Origin: Phellopilus nigrolimitatus
Lineage: Eukaryota; Basidiomycota; Agaricomycetes; Hymenochaetales; Hymenochaetaceae
DNA length: 64,000 bases
Assembly (NCBI GenBank): GCA_021029095.1
Contig: JAJOHG010000032.1
Location: 1-64,000 of the forward strand
Direction: 5' to 3'
The notes beneath the pieces were generated by a model. That model did not search any database. It was not told the DNA's origin and was given only the letters and a program-made list of their open reading frames with translations. The first letter of the stretch is position 1. Each line of letters begins with the position of its first letter. The position numbers and the translations under genes were made by a program. Below, one piece after another: positions 11,201-19,579 of the stretch.

Positions 11201-12818
11201 AGTATGAGTTTTCGGCCGCGATGGAGGAGGCCGAGGGACTCGAACCGCGATCGCTCGCAGAAGCGAAGCGCCTCCCAGAATGGTCGGAATGGGAGCGCGC
11301 GATCAACGAGGAGTTGGAGACACTTCATTCGGCTGGTACGTGGGTGCTGGAGGAGCCCCCGGCAGGTGCCAATGTTGTCGGATCGAAGTGGGTGTTCAAG
11401 ATCAAGAGGGATGCGGCCGGAAACGTCGTCCGCCGCAAAGCTCGACTTGTCGCGCAGGGATTCAGCCAGGTGCCGGGAATCGATTATTTCGACACTTTCG
11501 CGCCCGTCGCGAAGCTCGCATCGATTCGAGCGACTCTCGCAATGGCCGCGCGATTGGACCTGGAGCTCGAGCAAGTCGATATTAAAGGAGCTTACCTTAA
11601 CGGAGAACTCGAGGCCGATGAGGTCATTTACATGCGCCACCCGCCTGGATATGCACCGCGCGACGCGGGCACGAAAGTCTTGAGGTTGCGAAAGACATTG
11701 TACGGCTTGAAGCAGAGTGGACGAAGGTGGTACCAGAAGCTGACCTGGATCTTTGTCGACGAGCTCGGCCTGACTCGCTGTGACGTGGATCAAGCCGTGT
11801 TTTTTCGTCACGAAGGCCGTGACGTGACTATTGTCGTCGTGCATGTCGACGACTGTACGATCGCGGCTACCACCACTGCGCTCGTGTCTGCACTCAAGTC
11901 CGGTCTCGCTCGCTATGTCGAGGTCACGGACCTCGGCCCTCTGCACTGGCTGCTCGGGATCGAAGTCCAGCGAAACCGCGACGCGAAACACTTTCGCTGT
12001 CGCAATCGGCTTATATCTCGTCTATCCTCGCTCGGTTCAACCTCGAAGAGCTCAAACCCGCCTCGTCGCCCATGGACCCGAACATCCGCCTGCATAGCCA
12101 GCAGGGGCCGAAAACCGCGCAGGACCGTGCCTTGATGCGCAATGCACCGTACCGCGAAGCGCTCGGCTCGGTGATGTACGCGGCACTGGCGACGCGACCG
12201 GACACCGCATTCGGGGTGACACTCCTCTCGCGATTCTCGAACGACCCCGGTCCCGTGCACTGGGAAGCCGTCAAGCGTCTCTTTCGCTACCTGAAGGGTA
12301 CGCGAAACCTTCGGCTCACGTACGGAGGAACCGGAGATGCTGGAGATGGCGGAATGAAGGGGTACGCGGACGCGGATGGAAGCATGCAGGAGGACCGGCG
12401 CGCGATCTCAGGTAATGCATTTTTAATTGACGGCGGAGCCGTTTCTTGGTACTCTAAGCGGCAGGAGATCGTTTCGCTCTCGACGACCGAGAGCGAATAC
12501 GTCGCGGCGACGCACGCCGCGAAGGAGGCGATTTGGCTCCGACAACTCATCAAACAACTCTTCGCGCCGATCGACGGACCGACAACTCTTTTCTCGGACA
12601 ACCAGTCCGCGATCGCGCTCACGAAAGACCACCAGTACCACGCGCGCACGAAACACATCGACATCCGATACCACTTCCTGCGCTGGGTCTGCGAAAACGG
12701 CTCGATCAAGCTAACGTACTGCCCGACCGCCGACATGGTCGCCGACGCGCTCACGAAACCGCTGCCTTCGTTCAAGGTCAAGCACTTCGCGGCCGCGCTC
12801 GGACTCCTCTCGACTTGA
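8287..12818 (+). pseudogene. Copia gag-pol polyprotein, one frameshift in reverse transcriptase
   Basis: One frame runs from ATG 8287. In order it shows a gag region; a zinc knuckle CWNCGETGHLRAKC (about 9118); a very acidic D/E/S linker; protease LDSGSTRHIS (about 9495); the integrase HHCC region (HARMGHVSP ... CESCVYAK) and DDE core (HTDVWG, HSDCGGEYTG, NGVAERLNRTI); a Pro-rich linker; and reverse transcriptase (WVFKIKRD, FDTFAPVAKL, YGLKQSGRRWY, HVDD catalytic box near 11840). After GIEVQRNRDAK the frame is lost at the AAA run 11986-11988, one base short. The neighbouring frame continues with the end of reverse transcriptase and RNase H (SLSTTESEY, SDNQSAIAL, RTKHIDIRYHF) to the stop at 12816-12818. 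With identical LTRs this is a very recent mutation or an assembly error. Confidence 0.93.
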
Positions 12819-12825
12819 GGGGGAG
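12815..12825 (+). promoter_or_regulatory. Polypurine tract of copia element
   Basis: TTGAGGGGGAG directly precedes the right LTR and overlaps the pol stop codon. An identical tract precedes the right LTR of the miniature element (13587-13597). Confidence 0.8.
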
Positions 12826-13392
12826 TGTTGGAATCCAAGTCGGCGGAGCCGCGAGGCCGCGAGCGAGTGCGCACTGGTTGCGTGCTCGATCGGCGAGTTC
12901 GTGAGCACAGCGTCTCGGCTCAGCGAGCCCGAGGCTCGCTGGACTGCGATTGGCTCGCCCGCGATCTTCGTTTACCCGCGCGCCACTCGCGCACCACCCC
13001 CGCTCGCTGCTCGGACCCCCCTCGTTTCTCGGTCCCTAGATAAACAGTCATTTACTCATCCTTTATGTGTCTTTATCTCCTTTTGTCGTTCCCCCCTTTT
13101 TCCGTAGTGTAAAAGCGGCTCTCCGCAGCCCCGAAAACCCGTAGCATAAAAAGCCTGTTTATTCTTTCGGCCACCTCAGACGTTCGCACACCGCGCAAAC
13201 GACTGAGGTGAGCTATCTAACATTATAACGGACTATTATACTTTTTGCTTATTACTTCATTAAACTAGTCTACGTTGTACTAGGTTAGTTTCCGATATAA
13301 AGACGTTCGCACACCGCGCAAACGACTGAGTCTACGTTGTACTAGGTGTACTATTGTAGTGCCGTTGCGCGGATCTGTCTCACCAAGCTACA
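12826..13392 (+). repeat. Right copia LTR
   Basis: 567 bp, identical to 7646-8212. It is followed by AG and then the first LTR of the miniature element. Confidence 0.95.
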
Positions 13393-13394
13393 AG

Positions 13395-13505
13395 TGTTGG
13401 ATGTGGGCAAAGTGAATGCCTAGACCTGGTAGCTCAGTGGTAGAGCACCGACCCGGAGGTTTGGGGGTCATGGGTTCAAGCCCCATCCAGATCATGTTTT
13501 CATTA
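13395..13505 (+). repeat. Left LTR of miniature element
   Basis: TGTTGGATGTGGGC...TTTTCATTA, 111 bp, identical to 13598-13708. The end is TA rather than the usual CA; a TG...CA reading would end 3 bp earlier and leave a TTA gap before the PBS. Confidence 0.85.
13423..13494 (+). tRNA. tRNA-like unit in left miniature LTR, 72 nt
   Basis: The sequence folds as a standard 72-nt tRNA layout: acceptor GACCTGG/CCAGATC (one mismatch), D arm GCTC-AGTGGTA-GAGC, anticodon arm CCGAC-CCGGAGG-TTTGG (four of five pairs, one of them G-T), variable GGGTC, and T arm ATGGG-TTCAAGC-CCCAT, discriminator A. The A box TAGCTCAGTGG and B box GTTCAAGCC fit Pol III consensus, and TTTT follows three bases after the end (13498-13501). 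The loop would put GGA as anticodon but has C instead of the invariant U33, and a serine tRNA should have a long variable arm. So it is unlikely to work as a normal tRNA. Confidence 0.75.
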
Positions 13506-13519
13506 GGTTATGAGCCTTG
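13506..13519 (+). promoter_or_regulatory. Primer binding site of miniature element
   Basis: GGTTATGAGCCTTG, identical to the copia PBS at 8213-8226; complementary to the initiator tRNA-Met anticodon arm. Confidence 0.75.
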
Positions 13520-13586
13520 GACGCTGAACCCTGTGCTGGTTGCGTAAGGAGCCTGAAAGGGTAAGCATGATTCTCGGGCATTCCCT

Positions 13587-13597
13587 TTGAGGGGGAG
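13587..13597 (+). promoter_or_regulatory. Polypurine tract of miniature element
   Basis: TTGAGGGGGAG immediately before the second LTR, identical to the copia tract at 12815-12825. Confidence 0.75.
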
Positions 13598-13708
13598 TGT
13601 TGGATGTGGGCAAAGTGAATGCCTAGACCTGGTAGCTCAGTGGTAGAGCACCGACCCGGAGGTTTGGGGGTCATGGGTTCAAGCCCCATCCAGATCATGT
13701 TTTCATTA
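13598..13708 (+). repeat. Right LTR of miniature element
   Basis: 111 bp identical to 13395-13505; followed by ACCAAC. Confidence 0.85.
13626..13697 (+). tRNA. tRNA-like unit in right miniature LTR, 72 nt
   Basis: Exact copy of the unit at 13423-13494, including A box, B box and the downstream TTTT terminator. Confidence 0.75.
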
Positions 13709-13714
13709 ACCAAC
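13709..13714. repeat. Right flanking duplication (ACCAAC) of the composite retroelement
   Basis: ACCAAC, matching 7640-7645 at the far left edge of the copia element. Confidence 0.6.
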
Positions 13715-13859
13715 CCCATCTGTTGGCGCAGCATCTGAGTTTACAAAAATAGGCATGTCGATGCTCTTTTCAACATTTGTATAGAATGCTTCTCAAGCAG
13801 TAAGCTCCTCGATCACGCAACTGAATTGGCCACAGGCACATAAACCTGTATCTATACAC

Positions 13860-15849
13860 TTGATCAGGCCGCCCAAAACGTTATGGTGATTTTGAAATAG
13901 TATGTTTATCCTATATAATCTGCGACACTCGACCTTTTTACCGCTAACCCCGTCCTCGCTTTTACTCCCAGTCACTGGTCGACAATCCATTATGTCGAGC
14001 GGCCTGTCAGAGGCTGCATCGTTGTTCAAATCGGCAAGCATCCCCTTGTACACTAGTCGTGCGTTTTTCGACCTATCACTACATGAGTATATTCACTGGC
14101 TTTGATTTATCAGCCACATCCCTCACATGGGTCCTGCTTGACTACTGCGAGTTTAAATCTCTGTATAACTTTGTCAGCTAGTCTTCTGACAGGAGTATCT
14201 GTATCTTTAGTTGACACTGTCAGGGATGAGGTGGGATAATTGTTTACTTCATACTGACGCTTTGACGATTAAACTATTTTAGGTTCATTATATATGGGTC
14301 AGACTTCATTGCGTCCTCGTAGTTGATTTTCCACACTGACGTCCTACGATCTCAAAAGCCAGGATCAATGAGTCGTGCAAAATTCTTGTTCCTTTGGGTA
14401 CGTCCGTCTACAATCCTAGCGATCTCATGTTTCATTGCTTTCAAAAAGATTCGATACTACACCATTCTGCTGGCAGTCTTCGATGTAGCGCAAATTCATT
14501 CATTCTCGAAGTTCAGACCTAGTCTAGAAGTGTGAGTCGGCCGTTTCGCCTCATAGACTCTACTAATTCAAACACTGTCGGAAAATCCACAGCTGCGTCG
14601 CAATGGACTCAATCATTCGTGTTGTCGGCGCTATCAGCCTGTGGTCTGTCGAGATCATTATGCAACTCCGCATTTACGCGCTCTATAATTGCTCAAAAAG
14701 GGTATTTGTGTCCTTTGCTTTGCTTTGTTTTTTCCTCATTCTGACTAGCGTGCTAAGGTTGCTACTTTCAACATCATCCTTTTTCTTATGTCCATCGCAG
14801 GCTTCCTGTGGATTTTGGTTCATAACGCCGAAGGTCGTGCTGCCGTCATACACAGTGCCAAGGAGCTTCCTATTCCTGGATGTCCTGTAGTCCATACAGG
14901 AATCGAGTGGGCGCAGTGGGTCCCAGGTAAGCATTATAAATATATATATCGCATTACTTCCGATCCTGCCGAACAAATTAATCGAGCTCAATCTATCATT
15001 TAGCGACGATATTCGAAGGGGTTCTCTTTGCCTTTGCACTCGTCAAGTCACTTCAAAAGCTCATTTTGAAGCTCAAAGGAGGCTTATATGTAAATGGGTT
15101 CTTATTCTCAATCATCGTGCACGATAACCTGCTATATTTCTTTGGGTGAGAAACTGTCCCACAGTGTTGTACCGACGAAAATTGGTTAAACTTCTGCCTT
15201 TTTTATGCAGTGTCACCTCGTTGCTGGTTCTCAACAACCTGATGGTCGTTGCACGTCGCTCACTTCAACTAGTCTCTTTGAAGTTGTAATTTATACCTCA
15301 TATCCAACTCAGGGTGCCACGCATATTCCGTGGTTCAGCTACAGGTGATGAGCCACAATTCTTTTCTGCATCATATTCGACGTACATCATGTTTATCTAA
15401 CCTCAAACACAGCCCGTTCCATGTCGCAATTGGGATAATGACCAGCCGAATGCTTATGCATCTCCACAAAGCCGTCTTGAAAGGGAGAACCGTATATTCT
15501 GAGGCTAACTCTAGCACGCCGAGCTCCCGGACGCTCCCTAATGGGCATACGCAGGTCCCTTCTACACATGCCACTATGAGCTGGAGTGTCAACAGGACAG
15601 AGACATTTGTCGGGAGCGGTGAAAAGCATGCAGGCAGATAGGAAGATTCAGCATATGTGTGAATTTGTATGTTTGAGTATTTGGAATTTCCTTGATAAGC
15701 GCCTCAGTCCACATGCATTATGTTGCGGCTCCAACATCTACCACTTTATACTATGGACATTTATCGACATTGAGTTACACACGCCGTCACGTCGATGTGG
15801 GAACTCGACAATTCGTGCTGACGCAGCACTTGGCACGTGACAAATACGT
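13860..15849. repeat. Segmental duplication, copy A
   Basis: From about 13860 (clear from 13902, ATCCTATATAATCTGCG) to about 15849 the sequence is colinear with 19580-21630, including exons, introns and the 3' flank (CCTCAGTCCACATGCATTAT). Similarity breaks after GGCACGTGACAAATACG and resumes at about 19319. Confidence 0.85.
13992..15641 (+). CDS. DUF6533-type fungal multi-pass membrane protein, copy A
   Basis: Exon 1 (ATG 13992) ends LSLHD across an intron of about 90 nt that closes at GTCAGCTAG, giving LLTGVSVSLVDTVRDE. The next intron joins VHYIW, so D-E-V-x-Y-I-W of the DUF6533 N-terminal domain is complete. Later exons: AKFLFLW + IRYYTILLAVFDV (51-nt in-frame intron), VAMDSIIRVVGAISLW, EIIMQLRIYALY, VATFNIILFLMSIAGF, ATIFEGVLFAFALVKSL, HDNLLYFFG, VTSLLVLNNLMVV and PFHVAIGIMTSRMLMHLHKA, ending at the stop 15639-15641. 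Seven hydrophobic segments are expected for the family, whose function is unknown. All splice phases I could test work, so this copy looks intact. Confidence 0.7.
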
Positions 15850-17139
15850 TGAAGGTTTGATCGATTGGAGTCATTGTTCTCGTTTTCAAACAGTGGCAAA
15901 ACATGAACAATGAACATCCCCCCTCCCTCCCCGCCATTTTGGATGAATTCGGGATGGATAGAATTGGATTTTGCGACACCTCTAAAGCTGCCAGACGTAG
16001 AATATTTCTCTCTTTAGGTTGCGTTTATCTAAGATACCGTAGTGTTTGCTTAGACAACGTCGTCAAGCAGATTCAGGCGGAAAACCGACAAACCCCTGTC
16101 TCAAAGTATAGAGGCCCGATACTTCTCCGATCACCTCCGCTCGCTGGTGAATCAAAAACCGACGCTCCTCACCTTCCACGGATGAGAACTGATATGAACT
16201 AATGCTCGACCCTGGGTTGGGCTTCCTCGGGCCCATGGAAACTGCTAGTTTCTTGTGGCTGAGTTTTTTGAACGCTCGCAACAAAGGCTCGCGCAGAGAA
16301 AAGCAAAACGCTAGAAAGCCATGTTCAAGCAATGCATTTAGAGACCCTAATGCCCTCACGTAGAAACAAAAGTGCGATATATCCGGACCTAATTAGCAGG
16401 GGAGATAAGTACTATAATATACGTGTGATGCATTGTACTGGAATACGTACACTGCTACTTCGCTTTCGATGCCGTTATCGAAGGAGATCGTTCGCTCACT
16501 AATTCGCAAAGATAGCGCTTATCGGCGAGGTAAGCACAGTTCACTGTGCGCGGTTGTCGCAGCCTTCCCTGAAGGACGTAGCGTGAAAACCTTCACCAAT
16601 CGTCCTATATCGGGGAAGTACTTGCCAAGGATGGCGGGCCCTTTGAAGAATGTTCACCGGAGCTGCTCCGGGCGCAGGCGCCTGTCAGGAATAAAACGAA
16701 AACGATCAGAGAAGAACTTCGAAATCAAGTCGAGTGAAGGTGTGAACAATACACGTGTGAGCCCTCGACACAGCATCCTAATATCGAGTCATTCATCCGT
16801 TCGGTGGCGCAGCACATGCCGGCAGAACGCGCACCTTCTTTTTGATTCGTAGTTCGAGATGCAGAGGCCTCGATACTGCGGCAGTGTTCCCCCTATAAAA
16901 TTGAACTAGTGAGAGCCCGGGAAGCGCACTTCGTGCCACGCCAATCTCTCCAACATATCACGCGCACTGGGCGTAGCAGGGCCCAGTGCCGATTCGCGCA
17001 CCGGAATCAAACCGAACAAAAAGAAAGGGGGTGCGGAAAGACAATAATAAATACCGATCGGGAAATAGACGCCCAACAGCTCCCAACACGTGTAAACCAT
17101 GCGTCTGTCATGCGGCAGTGCGCAGACCGATTGGTGTGG

Positions 17140-17149
17140 CATAAAAAGG
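17140..17149 (+). promoter_or_regulatory. TATA-like element
   Basis: CATAAAAAGG lies 78 bp upstream of the ATG at 17227, a normal fungal distance for a TATA box. Confidence 0.4.
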
Positions 17150-17226
17150 TCCCGCTCGCATTCAGCAGCACTTCAACCAAACACCACTGAACCCACTGTA
17201 ACGTTCACAACGCTCACCACTGCAAG

Positions 17227-18332
17227 ATGACACTTTTCTCGCGTTCCTCCTCTCCTACCCTCGTCTTCGAAGGCCTACCGTCTTCCACTCCTCCCCCGTC
17301 TGCTTTCTCACACAAGTACAACGGGCAATTCCGCTCTTCTTATCCGCTGTCTCCGGCATGCTCGACATCCAGCTTCGGCTCGCCGTCCTCGGTCTCTTCA
17401 ATCTTTGACCCAGCCACAGCGCTTCGATGCCCTTCGTGGGCGGTCGGTACCAAACCGACCAGTACAACCGATTATATCGATATCGCAACGAGCAGGGGAG
17501 GCAGTCAACCTTCCCTGTCTCGCTTCAACATCAGTGAAGGGGATGCGCCCGCATCTCCACATCTTTTATGGGACGCGTACGGGGTCACCACCGTCAAGAC
17601 TGCAGTCGAAGCGCTCCAGAGAGCTGAGACTGCCGGCGATGTTGTGAACACCGTCCCTGTCGTTCGTGCCTGGCTGGTGAGCCTTCCGAGGCTCATCAGA
17701 GAGGACGCGACCCGCGCCATTCGATTGGCTGCGATCCAACTGTTCTTCAGCGTCTGGAGCCCGGTGAGTTTCTCTGATCCACTCCTCTTCCTCTTCTGAC
17801 ACAAAGGTTGCAGGGGAACGGGAATAAGTTCGCTTCTTTCGGCGAATACGACGGGTTCGTCGTTCAGGATGAGTACGATCACGAAACGATCAGCGCGGCC
17901 CAGACCAAACGTTTCGCCAACACAGGCCGTGGCCTCGTCGTCGCCATGCTTCTCGGAAAGCTCCTGAAAGCGAACATCCTTACGAGTCCCGATGTCGCTC
18001 TCTCGGCAGAACTTCTCTTCGCCAACAGACAGACGCATGGGTACATGCGCGGCCTTCTCCATCTGCTCACCTTTGCGGGTGACAAAGTATGCCGCAACGT
18101 GACCCTCGGCCGCATGTTGGCACTAGTAAACCGGTTAGAGGCAGCGAAAGAGGAGTTGGGTTTGTTTGAGGTGAAGACGAATATATATGTGAGTCTTCTG
18201 AGCATCATCCAATAGATCGCCCACTAATTGCGAACTCACGTATAGCCCATCGTCAACCTCATAAAAATCTTTCGACATGTACAGGCGCGCAAGACTTTAC
18301 ATGCTCTCCCGAGGGCGGAAAGGCGATTTTGA
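17227..18332 (+). CDS. Unrecognised basidiomycete protein, three exons
   Basis: Exon 1 (17227-17762) encodes a Ser/Pro-rich N-terminus of about 110 residues, then helical sequence (VKTAVEALQRAETAGDVVN, RAWLVSLPRLIREDATRAI). A 51-nt intron (about 17763-17813, GTGAGT...TTGCAG) leads to exon 2 with GKLLKANILTSPDVALSAEL, HGYMRGLLHLLTFAGDKV and LVNRLEAAKEELGLFEVKTN. An intron after IY (from about 18188 to the AG at 18244) leads to a short exon ending LPRAERRF at the stop 18330-18332. It is alpha-helical and probably cytoplasmic or nuclear, with no signal peptide or membrane span. I do not recognise the family. It lies within the copy-A-specific segment, so it may be a relocated gene. Confidence 0.65.
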
Positions 18333-18369
18333 AGCGGTCGTACTTTACGGACCTGTCAGTCACTGTATA

Positions 18370-19107
18370 TTATTCCATTTGTTCTTCTATCGTTCCTCTT
18401 GTATCAGCCCCACTCGTTGGGATATCATTGCTGAAAATTTGTAATTGACACTCACCGACATTTTCCTTTGCGAACACAAAGGCAGATCCCGCGTTGCCAA
18501 AATAAAATTCCCGTTCTGCCGTGTCCTGACAATACCGTATTCTTTGAAACTCGGAGTAAGCCATTAAGATAGAAAACAAAGTAGATCGTTGAGGGCGTGC
18601 GGTGTGACTCGTTGAGCAATTGTCGTGGACAAGAGACGATTCCAAACGACAACACATCACTGCGCTGGCCGAGTATTGGGGAAACTTACCTTCATCACCT
18701 TCATCGATGCGCACGTACCTGCTGATTCGTCCGCGACAAGCCGGAGAATTTTGAGCGAGAACTGCCCAAGAAAACGAGGGAATGTCGTGTTCATGACAAG
18801 CAATACAGATGCTGTTTGGACTGGAGGGAAGGCCTTGGTTGCGCTGAGACGCGAGACGATGCACGGGGTCATGAGCGTCCGTTGGCGAAATATCAAAAAA
18901 TATCTCCAGAAGTTTTTTGAGACCAGACGGCAGCTTGCGACGGATAAAGTAAGGCAAAACCTCAGTACAAAAAAGGTGATGATGGGGGTCAGTCAAGTCC
19001 AGACGACGTGGGGGAAAGCTTTCAAGTTGAAATTGATACAGACCAAAAGAGCTCGTAGGAACGTTATGGCTCTCTAAGTCCAGGTAGCATCGATGCTGGA
19101 CGCACAC
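18370..19107 (-). CDS. Open frame of 245 codons, doubtful
   Basis: A single uninterrupted minus-strand frame inside the copy-A-specific segment. It contains no motif I recognise, and competing frames are open on both strands over 18625-19077. It may be a decayed exon of a fast-evolving gene or noise. Confidence 0.2.
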   Translation of the reverse strand: MCVQHRCYLDLESHNVPTSSFGLYQFQLESFPPRRLDLTDPHHHLFCTEVLPYFIRRKLPSGLKKLLEIFFDISPTDAHDPVHRLASQRNQGLPSSPNSICIACHEHDIPSFSWAVLAQNSPACRGRISRYVRIDEGDEGKFPQYSASAVMCCRLESSLVHDNCSTSHTARPQRSTLFSILMAYSEFQRIRYCQDTAEREFYFGNAGSAFVFAKENVGECQLQIFSNDIPTSGADTRGTIEEQME

Positions 19108-19318
19108 GCAGACAGATATATATTGCGAAGAACCATGGGAGCCTCCCAGATAGTTTCCACTGACCGCGCGAAAAACATGTAATCGATGAGAAGATTCGTA
19201 CCGAACAGAAAGCGAGAAAAAAAGAAACCGACCACATGCTCAGGAAAAACACGATGACATCTTATAAGGAAGGCCGGAAAAGTTCATTTGCTAGGATCCG
19301 GAGCTTCAAGGACAAAGC

Positions 19319-19482
19319 GTGTCGCTCGGCCGGCGCCATCAAAAATGATCCCACAACTCGAAAAAGCCGTCAGTATCCCCAAGTGCAATGCGTCCCGTCC
19401 ACTCACTTAGCGCAATGGAGCACCACTTATCCATAACGCGCATCCCGAGCGACGTCGCCGGGGCAAGCTCGTCATGATGCGA
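19319..19482 (-). pseudogene. Orphan 3' end of an F-box gene (duplicate of 21640-21803)
   Basis: About 160 bp starting CTCGGCCGGCGCCATC are nearly the same as the terminal coding sequence and stop of the F-box gene at 21650-23788. They still encode its last residues (ALGDTDGFFELWDHF) in frame. Similarity ends inside the coding exon at about 19482; the rest of the gene is absent. This marks the right end of duplication copy A. Confidence 0.8.
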
Positions 19483-19579
19483 CGTGGCGAAAAAATGGGT
19501 TGAACGATCAACGTGTGACTACTTTGTCCTATTTGGCATGTCCACCCGCCGATTACAATTACTTTTTACACCCGGCTGT

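Larger units (their letters stand above)
7646..13392 (+). mobile_element. Ty1/copia LTR retrotransposon, young, 5747 bp
   Basis: Two LTRs of 567 bp (7646-8212 and 12826-13392), identical by eye and bounded by TG...CA, flank a gag-pol coding region in the copia order protease-integrase-reverse transcriptase-RNase H. A primer binding site follows the left LTR directly and a purine tract precedes the right LTR. LTR identity means the insertion is recent. The 5-bp flanks of this element alone do not match (CCAAC versus AGTGT); instead the block formed with the adjacent miniature element is flanked by ACCAAC. Confidence 0.95.
13395..13708 (+). mobile_element. TRIM-like miniature LTR retrotransposon carrying tRNA-like LTRs
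   Basis: Two identical 111-bp terminal repeats (13395-13505, 13598-13708) enclose only 92 bp of internal sequence. The internal part starts with the same primer binding site as the copia element (GGTTATGAGCCTTG, 13506-13519) and ends with the same purine tract (TTGAGGGGGAG, 13587-13597) just before TGTTGG. That is the architecture of a terminal-repeat retrotransposon in miniature, without coding capacity, presumably moved by copia proteins (inference). The shared PBS, PPT and LTR start TGTTGG suggest the adjacent family as helper. Confidence 0.85.
15850..19318. other. 3.5-kb segment present only in copy A of the duplication
   Basis: Relative to copy B, where DUF6533 3' flank and F-box 3' end are adjacent (about 21615-21640), copy A is split by this segment. 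It contains the gene at 17227-18332 and, at 15850-17130 and 18333-19318, sequence without supported genes. No terminal repeats or target duplication were recognised, so insertion in A and deletion in B are both possible. Confidence 0.6.

Noticed and set aside
11980..11995. Programmed ribosomal frameshift in copia pol
   Set aside because: It falls inside reverse transcriptase rather than at the gag-pol border and has no slippery heptamer; a one-base loss in an A run is simpler.
8478..12908. Long minus-strand frames across the copia element
   Set aside because: They mirror the codon bias of the GC-rich gag-pol frame and contain no domain motifs.
13380..13400. Simple nested insertion of the copia element into the edge of the miniature element
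   Set aside because: The copia element's own 5-bp flanks (CCAAC and AGTGT) do not match, so a clean insertion with target duplication at that point is not supported.
13423..13697. Two tandem ordinary host tRNA genes
   Set aside because: Both lie at the same offset in identical 111-bp repeats that are bounded by PBS and PPT, and the anticodon loop lacks U33; they belong to the LTR element.
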